64,000 nucleotides of DNA from Clostridium_AW malenominatum (GTDB lineage: Bacteria > Bacillota > Clostridia > Clostridiales > Clostridiaceae): the NCBI RefSeq assembly GCF_039521365.1, contig NZ_BAAACF010000001.1, positions 1,674,001 through 1,738,000 on the forward strand, given 5' to 3'. This document shows positions 50,425 to 59,294 of this stretch, piece after piece. Under the pieces are notes generated by a model, which worked only from the letters and a program-made list of their open reading frames with translations, did not search any database and was not told where the DNA came from. Position numbers and translations under genes: made by a program. The number at the start of each line of letters is the position of its first letter. Position 1 is the first letter of the stretch.

Positions 50425-50756
50425 ACTATTCCCTCCCATAACACTCTATCTACAGCACCCTTAAAAAATTTCCATTCTTCTTCTTTTTCTTTTAGATATT
50501 CCTTTCCTCTTTCCGTTATTTTATAATACTTTCTCTTTCTCTTATTGTCTCCTTCATTCCAAAAGGATTCTACTACACCCTTTTCTTCTAATCCATGAAG
50601 TATTGGATATAATGTGCCTTCCTTTAACATGAACACCCCCGAAGACTTTATTTCTAGCTCCTTAATTATCTGATAACCGTACATAGAGTTGTCCTTAATT
50701 AAGCTTAGAATTAAAGTTTCTGTACTCCCCTTTAAAAGCTCTTTATCAAATTTCAT
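50415..50756 (-). CDS. PadR-family transcriptional regulator
   Basis: 113 residues. Winged helix typical of PadR subfamily 2: KGSTETLILSLIKDNSMYGYQIIKELE (start), LKEGTLYPILHGLEEKGVVES (about 44-64) and the C-terminal dimer helix region. Represses its own operon and the next gene in known cases, with release by a small ligand or by the HAAS-bearing partner. A 40-bp perfect palindrome lies 21 bases upstream (50778-50817). Confidence 0.93.
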   Translation of the reverse strand: MKFDKELLKGSTETLILSLIKDNSMYGYQIIKELEIKSSGVFMLKEGTLYPILHGLEEKGVVESFWNEGDNKRKRKYYKITERGKEYLKEKEEEWKFFKGAVDRVLWEGIVWN

Positions 50757-50777
50757 AAACTCACCCCTTAAAAAAAT

Positions 50778-50817
50778 GTATACATAGGATATCTATGCAT
50801 AGATATCCTATGTATAC
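50778..50817. promoter_or_regulatory. Perfect 40-bp palindrome upstream of padR
   Basis: 20-base arms beginning GTATACATAGGATATC, with no loop and the centre ATGCAT. On the minus strand it is followed by ATTTTTTTAAGGGG, so it can serve as a terminator of the anti-sigma gene, yet the padR ribosome binding site follows at once, and GTATACATA-type sequence resembles PadR operators (ATGT/ACAT halves). Operator, terminator or both. Confidence 0.8.
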
Positions 50818-50836
50818 TTTACTTCTTATTCTTCTA

Positions 50837-52177
50837 TTAGTCAATAGTATTTTCTATTTTTACCTTCCAATGACCCTGAAGCTCCGTTTCTGCTTCAATA
50901 AATGATAAAGTTATATTTTTCATGCTAGGTTTTATCTCAAATTCAAAATACTCAATACTTTCATCATCAGAAAAATGTGTCATATATCCACGCATTGGCA
51001 ACTTACTACTGTCTAATCCTATACTTTTTAAACTCTCTACTTTATTCCTATCATAAAAAGTATCTACATATATTCTTATATTATTTTTATCCAACCTCTC
51101 AACATTTGTTATTTCCACTTTAAATCCTGCAATACTAAACTGTTTATTTATTTGCAGTTTACCATCACTGGGAATGTCTACTTCTACATTTGCTTTATCT
51201 TTATATTCTAATTCAATAAATGGGATTTTTAAATTATAGTATTCTGCATCGTTATTTCCTTTAAAAGTAAATTCACTCAAAGCTTTTCTGTATGCTGATG
51301 GATATTTAAGTTCGTATACATTCCCTTTATCATCTGTAACTTTCATATCATATTGAATCTTTAGATCTCTGTATACCTTCGCAAAGCTTATTATTTCTTT
51401 GCCTTCTAATGGTGGATAAATTAGGTTGATTTTTATACTATCATCTTCCTTTGAACTTACTGCCGTAATCGCCACTCCGTTTTTCTTATCAGTAGCCCCT
51501 ATACTTGAATAATTTTCAAAGGATTTAGCCTCTACAAGTGTAATAGGAATTTCTAATTCATCTTCAATAACTATGGTAAGCAAATTATCTTTTCTTAAAT
51601 CACCTTTGAAAGAATAATATCCTTCCCATGTCCCTGTCCTTACCCCTCTTATTGAATAACCTTTGCTTTCATAAAAACTACCATTACCATTTTTAATTTT
51701 TATATGCTCTCCTAATATCCAATTTAATCTCTCCCCATTAATAACTAATTCAATACTTTCTCCCTTTTTTATTACTGATTTTATAATAATCTCTCCACTT
51801 TTATAAGGAGTTTTAATAGTTTTATCTAATATATATAAGTTTTCTTCCCCTTCCTTTTCAACAACCTTTCCTATGCCCGGTATAAACTGTAGCCTAGCTC
51901 TAATCTCTGCTAATACACTATTAGGCAATAATTGAAAAGAAGATATTATTAACGCAGATGCTATAGAGGCTGCAATAATTTTGTTTTTCATAGTTTTTTT
52001 ACTTTTTGCTTCCTCAAATGTATTACCTAGCTTTTTAAAAACTCCAGCTTCTATTCTTTTTTTTGTTAGGTCATCAACTACAATATCCTTTACCAAAGTA
52101 TCCCCCATTATTTCCTCAAACTCATCTATATCAAACTCATCAACTAGTCTAAAAATATCTTTGTCTGTTAGGTTCAT
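50837..52177 (-). CDS. Membrane anti-sigma factor, DUF4179-type
   Basis: 446 residues from the ATG at 52177, which overlaps the sigma-factor stop by 4 bases (ATGA) and has GGGAGGA upstream. N-terminal cytoplasmic part (1-85) with the acidic ELVDEFDIDEFEEI-like sigma-binding stretch, one membrane helix (about 87-104, IIAASIASALIISSFQL), and a large extracytoplasmic beta-rich domain (about 110-446), probably two Ig-like modules. Expected to hold the partner sigma factor until an envelope signal releases it. Specific signal unknown. Confidence 0.85.
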   Translation of the reverse strand: MNLTDKDIFRLVDEFDIDEFEEIMGDTLVKDIVVDDLTKKRIEAGVFKKLGNTFEEAKSKKTMKNKIIAASIASALIISSFQLLPNSVLAEIRARLQFIPGIGKVVEKEGEENLYILDKTIKTPYKSGEIIIKSVIKKGESIELVINGERLNWILGEHIKIKNGNGSFYESKGYSIRGVRTGTWEGYYSFKGDLRKDNLLTIVIEDELEIPITLVEAKSFENYSSIGATDKKNGVAITAVSSKEDDSIKINLIYPPLEGKEIISFAKVYRDLKIQYDMKVTDDKGNVYELKYPSAYRKALSEFTFKGNNDAEYYNLKIPFIELEYKDKANVEVDIPSDGKLQINKQFSIAGFKVEITNVERLDKNNIRIYVDTFYDRNKVESLKSIGLDSSKLPMRGYMTHFSDDESIEYFEFEIKPSMKNITLSFIEAETELQGHWKVKIENTID

Positions 52178-52728
52178 ATTATCTCCTCCCTTCTTAATTT
52201 CGCTAAATGTTCTGCTAACTTTTTTCTTCCCCTCCAAAGCCGATTATCAATGGCTCCTCTGCTCATATTTAATTGATTACTTATATCCTCTATCCCTTGA
52301 TGAAGTAAATATCTTTTTATAAAGATTTCTTTATCAATTTCATCTAAACTTTTTATCCAATTTACAATCTCCCTTTTATTTTCCGCTGAGACTATATTAC
52401 CCTCAACCTCTTCTTTAGAAGTAACTTCTAATTCATCTAAGCCTTCAATCTCTTTGTTTTTCAATAACTTTCTTCTGTAATCCAGCGCTTTATACTTACA
52501 AATCACCATAACCCATGTTTTAAAACTTCCTCTTTCATAGTTAAAATCATAAATATTATTCCATATATGAATGAATACATCTTGCACACATTCTTCTATA
52601 TCTTCTTCTTTTCCAACGGAAATCAATATGCTATAGCACACTTTATAAAAAAGGTTTGTGCACATATCCATTAATAATTTAAGACTTTTAGAATCTCTAT
52701 TTTTTATTTTTTTAACTATTTCATCCAA
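52174..52728 (-). CDS. ECF-type RNA polymerase sigma factor
   Basis: 184 residues from the TTG at 52728, with GGGGG 7 bases upstream; an ATG six codons earlier would put the site inside the gene. Seen: sigma region 2 (VQDVFIHIWNNIYDFN, YERGSFKTWVMVICKYKALDYRRK, about 50-90) and region 4 (LLHQGIEDISNQLNMSRGAIDNRLWRGRKKL, about 145-175). Directs RNA polymerase to stress or envelope genes; the target promoters are not known. Upstream of its anti-sigma gene, with translational coupling. Confidence 0.92.
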   Translation of the reverse strand: MDEIVKKIKNRDSKSLKLLMDMCTNLFYKVCYSILISVGKEEDIEECVQDVFIHIWNNIYDFNYERGSFKTWVMVICKYKALDYRRKLLKNKEIEGLDELEVTSKEEVEGNIVSAENKREIVNWIKSLDEIDKEIFIKRYLLHQGIEDISNQLNMSRGAIDNRLWRGRKKLAEHLAKLRREEII

Positions 52729-52790
52729 AATCCTTCCCCCCTTCATTGCTCTTCATATATAATTACGTATTCATTATATAAAATCTCCCA

Positions 52791-52829
52791 CAAAAAAATA
52801 AAGAGCATGTTTCTTTTTCACATACTCTT
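52791..52829 (-). terminator. Terminator after the Lon-like gene
   Basis: 10-base arms AAGAGTATGT/ACATGCTCTT (one G-U pair) followed by TATTTTTTTGTG on the minus strand. Confidence 0.8.
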
Positions 52830-52838
52830 CATTTTTAA

Positions 52839-55133
52839 TTATTTTGATTTTTTATTGTACTTTTTTAACTCCTTTTTTATTTCATCTAATACCTCATTAT
52901 AAGTTATCCCTTCATCGCCCATTAAAATATTTACAGCGTCTTCAATGGTTTCCATGGTATATATTTTAAAGTTTCCTTTTTCAATTTCTTCTTCTACTTC
53001 TTTATTTAAAACTAAATTACCTATATTAGAATAAGGTATAAGCACTCCTTTTCCTTTTATATTATCTAATCTTTTACACACTTTAAAAAACCCTTCTATT
53101 TTTTCATTCACTCCACCAATAGGTTGAACTTCACCTATTTGATTTATAGATCCTGTTACTGCAATATTATTTTTAACTCCTACTTTACTTAAAGAGGATA
53201 GCATACCTATAACCTCTGCTACAGAAGCACTATCTCCATCCACTTTTCCATAAACTTGTTCAAAACTCAAATGAAAATCTACAGGAATTTTATCATATCC
53301 TCCTATTAAATTATTCATATATCCCTTTAAAATATTTATGGACTTGCTATGGATTTTTCCACTTAATTGACTATCCTTTTGAACGTCTATAATATTCCCA
53401 TCTCCATTATAACAACTGCAAGTTATTCTTACGGGTTTTCCAAAGGAAAAGTATCCCGCATCCAGTACTGTCAGTCCATTTATTTTTCCAATAAGTTTAT
53501 CTTTTACATTTATCATTATCTTTTTTTCTTCAAAAGCTTCTAAGATTTCTTTTTCCATAATGTCTTCGTGGTAAGATACCTTTATAATATGATCAGGATA
53601 TATTAAATCTTTAAATTCATTTACAGCTTCATTGTTTGCAAGAAGTATTATTTTTTCCATTTCCTCTATATTGAAATATAACTTATTTTTATTTTCAGAT
53701 TTTCTAGCTAAATATTTTGCTACCTCATTGATAGCTTCACTACTTAAAGGGAGAATACTATTGTTTTTCTCTATTATATTTAAAGCTTTTAAAAATGAAG
53801 ACTTAGTTTTATGATCAATTTTGATATAAGGATTATATTGAGCTTTTATTTTAAAAATTTTTTTAAAGTCCTCATCATTATTATATAAAATATCAAAAAC
53901 CTCATAATCTCCTATAAGTATAACTTTAACATTTACTCCAATAGGCTCTGGATGAATACCACTTAAAGATAATAATTCTAGATATCCTTTATTATAATCT
54001 ATATCAACCTTTCCATTTATTAAAGCTTTTTTCAAATAATAATAAGAAGACGGATTGGAGAGTAAGTTATTCATTCTAAGTATAATACACCCTTCATTGG
54101 CCTTTAACATTGAACCTGCTTTTATTAAGCTTATGTCGGTAACGTAAACTCCATTTTTATTTTCATATTCAATGTTACCTAAAAGATTTGTTACGCTTGG
54201 ATCATCTTCATAAATGCAAACAGGTTTTTTATTATTGCTATTATCTACAATTACATTAACTCCATATTTATAAATTATCTCTGATATTTCATCTTCATCC
54301 TCTTCATAACTCATAGTATAATTTTCTATTAATCCCTTTTCCACACTTTTACACAATTTATCTAAATATTTAATGGCTATAGTTTCTTCACATAATTCTT
54401 TTTTATATTCTTCTTTTACTTCAGCCAGCTTTTCTTCCAAGTATTCCTCCATAAGTTTTCTAATATCCTCGATGCTCTCTTCTTCACTATCTTTTATTTT
54501 ATCTAAAATATCTTGTGCTTTTTCTTTTAATTGAAACACCTTGTTAATTATATTATCTTTATTTTCCTTTTCTAAAGTTTCATATTCCTTTTCGCTCATA
54601 GGGTCCCCGTCTTCTTTCATCGGAATAAATGTAAATCCGCCACCTGTAAATTTAATATCAAAACCATTTTCTTCTGCTATTTTTACCATTTCTCCTATTA
54701 AATCACTTCTACTTTTTTGCACTTTCTTAAGTAATTTTTCTTTTTCCTTGTTATCAGAAGTATTGTAAAAATCATAAGCTCCTTGATGATAAGCTTTTTG
54801 TAGTTCTTCTAAATATTTTTTAAATATTTTACCCTTACCATTAGATAAAAAAACACCTTTAGGATTTCTTCCTTCTAGCTCTAAAACATAACAAATATCC
54901 TTAGGCGGATTGCCCGGTAAATTTTCTTCTACAAATTCTTTTATAGCTTGAAGCTTATCTTTTGAAAAATCATCTATTAAAAATACATTAAATCCTTCCT
55001 TTTTTATTTCTAAGGCTCTTTTAATATCTCTAAATACATCTTCGTTAGTTACTAAATGCAAATCCATTTCCTTAACTTCAATATTACTAAAATCAATGGA
55101 ATATTTTACGTCCCTAATATTTAATTCACTCAT
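52839..55133 (-). CDS. Lon-like protease with degenerate ATPase domain
   Basis: 764 residues. C-terminal LonB-type serine protease domain is intact: catalytic Ser in VDGDSASVAEVIGML (about 647) and Lys in VQPIGGVNEKIEGFF (about 690). The N-terminal and middle parts align with the AAA-like domain of clostridial/LonB-like proteases, but where the P-loop GxxGxGK/RT should follow GFNVFL (about 48-53) the sequence is IDDFSKDKLQAI, and the Walker B Asp is missing (GCIILRMNNLL). Central coiled coil about 190-270. Inference: ATP-independent or regulated proteolysis. Single-gene unit with terminator. Confidence 0.87.
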   Translation of the reverse strand: MSELNIRDVKYSIDFSNIEVKEMDLHLVTNEDVFRDIKRALEIKKEGFNVFLIDDFSKDKLQAIKEFVEENLPGNPPKDICYVLELEGRNPKGVFLSNGKGKIFKKYLEELQKAYHQGAYDFYNTSDNKEKEKLLKKVQKSRSDLIGEMVKIAEENGFDIKFTGGGFTFIPMKEDGDPMSEKEYETLEKENKDNIINKVFQLKEKAQDILDKIKDSEEESIEDIRKLMEEYLEEKLAEVKEEYKKELCEETIAIKYLDKLCKSVEKGLIENYTMSYEEDEDEISEIIYKYGVNVIVDNSNNKKPVCIYEDDPSVTNLLGNIEYENKNGVYVTDISLIKAGSMLKANEGCIILRMNNLLSNPSSYYYLKKALINGKVDIDYNKGYLELLSLSGIHPEPIGVNVKVILIGDYEVFDILYNNDEDFKKIFKIKAQYNPYIKIDHKTKSSFLKALNIIEKNNSILPLSSEAINEVAKYLARKSENKNKLYFNIEEMEKIILLANNEAVNEFKDLIYPDHIIKVSYHEDIMEKEILEAFEEKKIMINVKDKLIGKINGLTVLDAGYFSFGKPVRITCSCYNGDGNIIDVQKDSQLSGKIHSKSINILKGYMNNLIGGYDKIPVDFHLSFEQVYGKVDGDSASVAEVIGMLSSLSKVGVKNNIAVTGSINQIGEVQPIGGVNEKIEGFFKVCKRLDNIKGKGVLIPYSNIGNLVLNKEVEEEIEKGNFKIYTMETIEDAVNILMGDEGITYNEVLDEIKKELKKYNKKSK

Positions 55134-55211
55134 TCATATCCCCCCTATTCATACCATTAGTATAATAATATTCTACATATTGATTTTTAGTAACATTTTT
55201 TTATTATTACT

Positions 55212-55247
55212 CTCAATAGAAAAAAGCTTGCAAAATTGCAAGCTTTT
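55212..55247 (-). terminator. Intrinsic terminator of deoC
   Basis: 12-bp stem AAAAGCTTGCAA/TTGCAAGCTTTT with a 2-base loop (AAAATT centre), then TTCTATTG on the minus strand. Starts at the base after the deoC stop. Confidence 0.82.
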
Positions 55248-55928
55248 CTAATATAAATCCTCTTTATTAACATTTTCATTTTCACAAATTTGAACGGAAG
55301 CTGACGCACCTATCCTAGAAGCACCTGCATTTATCATATCAACCGCATCCTCATAGCTTCTAACTCCGCCTGAGGCCTTAACCCCCATCTCACTGCCTAC
55401 AACTTCTCTCATAAGCTTAATATCTGAAACAGTAGCTCCTCCTGTTGAAAAACCTGTGGAGGTTTTCACAAAATCTGCTCCTGCTTCTTTTGAAAGCTTA
55501 CAAGCCATTATTTTTTCTTCTTCGCTTAATAAACAGGCCTCAATGATTACTTTTACTATAGCCTTATCCTTTGCTGCTTTAACCACTTCTTCAATATCCT
55601 TTTTAACAAAGGTATATTCTTTATCCTTAAGTTTTCCTATGTTAATAACCATATCTATTTCTTCAGCACCGTTTGCTATGGCATCTTTTGTTTCAAAAAC
55701 CTTCACATCAGTTGTATTGGCACCTAAAGGAAATCCAATAACAGTACAAACCTTCACCTTGCTTCCCTTTAATAAACTGCTTGCTACTTTAACATTACAT
55801 GGATTTATGCAAACTGAAGCAAATTCATATTTTAAAGCTTCCTCGCAAACTTCTTTGATTTTATCTACTCCTGTTTCAGGTTTCAACACTGTGTGATCTA
55901 TAAATGATGACAATCCATTTTTATTCAT
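55248..55928 (-). CDS. deoC: Deoxyribose-phosphate aldolase
   Basis: 226 residues, TIM barrel. Cleaves 2-deoxyribose 5-phosphate to glyceraldehyde 3-phosphate and acetaldehyde. Seen: FIDHTVLKPETG, ASVCINPCNV, VIGFPLGANTT, VKVIIEACLL, the Schiff-base Lys in GADFVKTSTGFS (about 149-160) and VKASGGVRSYEDA. Monocistronic, with promoter 55962-55990 and a terminator; no other deo gene is adjacent. Confidence 0.97.
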   Translation of the reverse strand: MNKNGLSSFIDHTVLKPETGVDKIKEVCEEALKYEFASVCINPCNVKVASSLLKGSKVKVCTVIGFPLGANTTDVKVFETKDAIANGAEEIDMVINIGKLKDKEYTFVKKDIEEVVKAAKDKAIVKVIIEACLLSEEEKIMACKLSKEAGADFVKTSTGFSTGGATVSDIKLMREVVGSEMGVKASGGVRSYEDAVDMINAGASRIGASASVQICENENVNKEDLY

Positions 55929-55961
55929 GATATCCCTCCAATTGTACTTATTTTTAAGCTT

Positions 55962-55990
55962 ATTGTATTACAATGGCAAAATTTTTACAA
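55962..55990 (-). promoter_or_regulatory. Promoter of deoC
   Basis: Minus strand TTGTAA (55985-55990), 17-bp spacer, TACAAT (55962-55967), about 34 bases before the ATG. Confidence 0.6.
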
Positions 55991-56114
55991 CCTCTTATAT
56001 AACTATTTAACTAATCAATTAAAAAACTCTATAACTATCTATAATATATGACAATAAAGGATAAACTATAAATAGAAAAACTGATATATCCTTATTTTAA
56101 AATTGTAAATACTA

Positions 56115-56123
56115 TGGTATAAT
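56115..56123 (+). promoter_or_regulatory. Extended -10 promoter for the 135-residue gene
   Basis: TGGTATAAT on the plus strand, 40 bases before the ATG at 56164; -35 (TTTTAA) is weak as expected with an extended -10. Confidence 0.55.
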
Positions 56124-56163
56124 ATAGCTAACCTACCAAATCTATTGCAAAGGAGTCATACGT

Positions 56164-56571
56164 ATGGGATTTACAGATAAACTAAATAAATATTATGCAG
56201 AAAATTATATAAAAAAATATGGGGATAGATTGGCTCAAGTACAAGGTAATGTAGTCTCCATTAAAGTAGAAGAAAAATCCTTTTTAGGAATTCTCTATAG
56301 ATTAACAGTTACATTATTAGTAAAGCCAGATAGAAGCAAGAACATAACTAAATGTGTATTTAAAAAACGTAGATGGTTCAAGAAAATTGATTTTATGCAA
56401 ATTTCTCAAGGCAATTATTTATTAGTTCAAGGATTAAAAGGTAAAAAAGGAAAAGAAAATCGAGAACAAATCGAAATAATGAATATAAGAAATCTAACTA
56501 CTAAAAAAGACTTGGTACCTATAGAGGGTAAAGAACCTAAGGTTCAAAAGGTTAAAACAAAATATAGATAA
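56164..56571 (+). CDS. Hypothetical basic protein, possible OB-fold
   Basis: 135 residues, strongly basic (many Lys/Arg), no membrane segment. The middle (about 24-115: RLAQVQGNVVSIKVEEKSF, then FKKIDFMQISQGNYLLVQG) has the five-strand rhythm of an OB-fold, suggesting nucleic-acid binding, and the C-terminus is a Lys-rich tail. AAAGGAG site 9 bases before the ATG, own promoter and bidirectional terminator. No family name is recognised; the OB-fold reading is inference. Confidence 0.75.
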   Translation: MGFTDKLNKYYAENYIKKYGDRLAQVQGNVVSIKVEEKSFLGILYRLTVTLLVKPDRSKNITKCVFKKRRWFKKIDFMQISQGNYLLVQGLKGKKGKENREQIEIMNIRNLTTKKDLVPIEGKEPKVQKVKTKYR

Positions 56572-56572
56572 T

Positions 56573-56602
56573 AAAAAAACAGGTCCTAGGACCTGTTTTT
56601 TA
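56573..56602. terminator. Bidirectional terminator
   Basis: AAAAAACAGGTCC-TA-GGACCTGTTTTTT: a nearly perfect palindrome with A/T runs on both sides, serving the convergent 135-residue gene and calcium ATPase gene; the ATPase stop codon lies in its right arm. Confidence 0.9.
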
Positions 56603-59158
56603 TCTTCTTCTATTCCACAAAAGTAAATATAAACTATTTACAAAAGAAATTATGCCAGATAGGAATAGTACTATACACCATTGTGCTAAACTCAGTGGTA
56701 CTGTATGAAATATTTTTTGTAAAAATGGAATATATAAAATGCTTAAAACCATAGCAATGGAAAAGCCTACAGCAAGAACTAAATAAGTATTTGTAAAAAG
56801 CTTTATTTCAAATATAGAATGCCTCTCCGATCTACACTCAAAAACATGTATTAACTGAGACATAACCAAAGTACATAGAGCTAATGTTCTACAAGTTTTT
56901 AGATCCATATTATATCTATAACCCATAATAAAAGCTCCTACAGTGCAAACACCAATTAAAGTTCCCCTGATTAATATTTTTTCTTTAAGTCCCCTAGCAA
57001 ATATACTTTCATTCTTAGGCCTTGGCCTTTGTTCCATTATATCTATATCCGCCGAATCTACTCCAAGTGCCATAGCTGGCAATCCATCTGTAGCTAAATT
57101 AACAAAAAGTATTTGAATAGGTAGCATTGGTGTTGGTAAATTCATTAGTGATGCAAGAAACATAGTTAAAACCTCTCCTAAATTACATGATAGTAAATAT
57201 CTTATAAATTTTCTTATATTATCATAAATAACTCTACCCTCTTCAACTGCCGAAACAATTGTAGCAAAGTTATCATCTAGGAGTATCATAGATGAAGCTT
57301 CCTTAGTTACATCTGTTCCTGATATCCCCATAGAAATACCAATATCTGCTTCTTTAACAGCAGGCGCATCATTAACTCCATCTCCTGTCATGGCCACTAT
57401 ATTGTTCTTATTCTTAAAAGCTTTAACTATTCTTAATTTATGATTTGGACTAACTCTTGCAAATACTTTAATATTATCAATAATTTTTAATAACCCTTTG
57501 TCATCTAACTTATCTAGTTCTTCCCCTGTAATTACTTCCTCTTCATTTTTTACTATATCTAATTCTTTTCCTATAGCAAAGGCAGTGTTTTTATGATCAC
57601 CTGTTATCATAACTGGCCTTATTCCTGCCATCTTACATTTAAATACTGCTTCCTTAACTTCTTTTCTAGGAGGATCTATTATTCCCGCAACTCCTATTAA
57701 AATCAAATCATTTTCTTCATATTCTCTTGAACCATCTCTATAATTTAATTCAGGTTTATAGGCTAAAGCAATACATCTTAAAGCCTTAAAAGACATGGTT
57801 TCCACTGCTCTTAATATTCTACTTTTATAGGTAGAAGTTAGAAGTCTCGCTTCTCCATCAATGATTACATACTTACATCTATCAATTACCCTTTCTGGAG
57901 CTCCTTTTAAGTAAATATTAATATTTACCCCCTCTTTTATTAAAACAGACATCATTTTTCTATCTGAAGTAAAAGGTTTTTCATTGATTCTTCTTCCTTT
58001 ATCTAAAGTGTCTTTTACATCCCTTCCGTCTTTTGCAAAAGCTTTAATTAATGCTTTTTCTGTAGGATCTCCAGATAACGCCCTTTCTAATGTGCTTTCT
58101 TTAAAATTAACGTTGCAGTCACTACAATATGTAACGCATTTTTTTAGTAATGGATTTTTATACATTGACTCTTTTTCAAGTTTATGAAAGCTATCATTAA
58201 AATACATATCTGTTACAGTCATTTTATTTTCTGTTAAGGTTCCCGTCTTATCACTACAAATAACAGAAGTGCATCCCAATGTTTCTACCGCTGGAAGTCT
58301 TCTTACTAAAGCATTTTTCTTAAGCATTCTTGAAACTCCCAACGCAAGAGCTACTGTTACTATTGCTGGTAATCCTTCTGGAATAGCTGCTACAGCTAAA
58401 CTTATACCAAGTAAAAGCATTTGGTATTTATCATGTCCTCTGCTAATTCCTGTAATTGTTACTACAATACAAATTCCTATACATAGTATCACTAATACCT
58501 TACCTAATGAGTTTAATTTTTCTTTTAATGGTGATTGCTCTTTCTCAATATCTTGAAGCATGCCTGCTATTTTACCCATTTCAGTTTTCATGCCTATAGA
58601 TATTACCTTTCCCTTCCCTCTACCTGTTAAAACTGTGGTCCCCATATAAATATTTTCCTGCTTCCTTGAGCTCTTGTTTACTCCTACAGATTCCCCTGTG
58701 AGCAGTGATTCATCTACCATTAATGAGAAATCTTCAACTAAGGTACAATCCGCTGGTATTCTATCCCCGCTTTCAATTATTACTATATCTCCCATAACTA
58801 GATTTTCTGCATTGATTACTTTTAATATTCCATCCCTCATTACCTTTGCTGTAGGGGCTGCTAAGCTATTTAAAGCTTCTAAAGATTTCTCTGTCTTATA
58901 CTCTTGAATAAAACCTAATATTCCATTCATCACAACAATAATAAGTATGGTAATTGCATCCGCCTTCTCTCCCATGAAGCCAGATAACAAGGTAGCAGCT
59001 ATTAATACCCAAACCATGAAATCATTGAATTGTTGGAGAAATATTTTTAATGGGGAAATTTTTTCCCTACTCTCTAGTATGTTAGGTCCATATTTTTTTA
59101 ACCTTCGCTCCGCTTCTCTAGAATCTAGCCCAGAAAAAGCATCTTTTTCATATATCAT
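56600..59158 (-). CDS. Calcium-type P-type ATPase (P2)
   Basis: 852 residues. Seen: N-terminal cation ATPase domain (SGLDSREAERRLKKYGPN), TGES actuator loop (LLTGESVGVN), TM4 AAIPEGLPAIVTVALALGVSRM, phosphorylation site CSDKTGTLTENKMT, nucleotide-binding KGAPE, hinge TGDGVNDAPAVKEADIG and TM6 NLATDGLPAMALGVD. The PEGLP and NLATDG residues are those of SERCA/PMCA-type Ca2+ pumps, so it probably exports calcium (or Mn2+). Full length with ten membrane helices. Divergent from the pyrophosphatase gene; promoters overlap. Confidence 0.94.
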   Translation of the reverse strand: MIYEKDAFSGLDSREAERRLKKYGPNILESREKISPLKIFLQQFNDFMVWVLIAATLLSGFMGEKADAITILIIVVMNGILGFIQEYKTEKSLEALNSLAAPTAKVMRDGILKVINAENLVMGDIVIIESGDRIPADCTLVEDFSLMVDESLLTGESVGVNKSSRKQENIYMGTTVLTGRGKGKVISIGMKTEMGKIAGMLQDIEKEQSPLKEKLNSLGKVLVILCIGICIVVTITGISRGHDKYQMLLLGISLAVAAIPEGLPAIVTVALALGVSRMLKKNALVRRLPAVETLGCTSVICSDKTGTLTENKMTVTDMYFNDSFHKLEKESMYKNPLLKKCVTYCSDCNVNFKESTLERALSGDPTEKALIKAFAKDGRDVKDTLDKGRRINEKPFTSDRKMMSVLIKEGVNINIYLKGAPERVIDRCKYVIIDGEARLLTSTYKSRILRAVETMSFKALRCIALAYKPELNYRDGSREYEENDLILIGVAGIIDPPRKEVKEAVFKCKMAGIRPVMITGDHKNTAFAIGKELDIVKNEEEVITGEELDKLDDKGLLKIIDNIKVFARVSPNHKLRIVKAFKNKNNIVAMTGDGVNDAPAVKEADIGISMGISGTDVTKEASSMILLDDNFATIVSAVEEGRVIYDNIRKFIRYLLSCNLGEVLTMFLASLMNLPTPMLPIQILFVNLATDGLPAMALGVDSADIDIMEQRPRPKNESIFARGLKEKILIRGTLIGVCTVGAFIMGYRYNMDLKTCRTLALCTLVMSQLIHVFECRSERHSIFEIKLFTNTYLVLAVGFSIAMVLSILYIPFLQKIFHTVPLSLAQWCIVLFLSGIISFVNSLYLLLWNRRR

Positions 59159-59210
59159 GACTATCCCTCCTGCTTATCGCTAATAGTAATCACATTAAAT
59201 ATATGAGTGA

Positions 59211-59238
59211 AATGTATAAAATATTTTATTTACTTCAA
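59211..59238 (-). promoter_or_regulatory. Possible promoter of the P-type ATPase gene
   Basis: Minus strand TTGAAG (59233-59238), 16-bp spacer, TACATT (59211-59216). Its -35 overlaps the -35 of the divergent pyrophosphatase promoter. Confidence 0.4.
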
Positions 59239-59262
59239 ATTTATATATATTTTTGATATGAT
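59234..59262 (+). promoter_or_regulatory. Possible promoter of the CBS-pyrophosphatase gene
   Basis: Plus strand TTCAAA (59234-59239), 17-bp spacer, TATGAT (59257-59262), 32 bases before the ATG. Confidence 0.45.
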
Positions 59263-59294
59263 TATGTAGATATACTAGTGAAGGAGTGAATTTT

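Noticed and set aside
50778..50817. Palindrome as transposon end or recombination site
   Set aside because: No transposase or target duplication nearby; its position before padR and the T run fit regulation or termination.
55456..55896. 146-codon plus-strand frame antisense to deoC
   Set aside because: Shadow of a strongly coding gene; no site, no promoter, biased composition from reverse reading.
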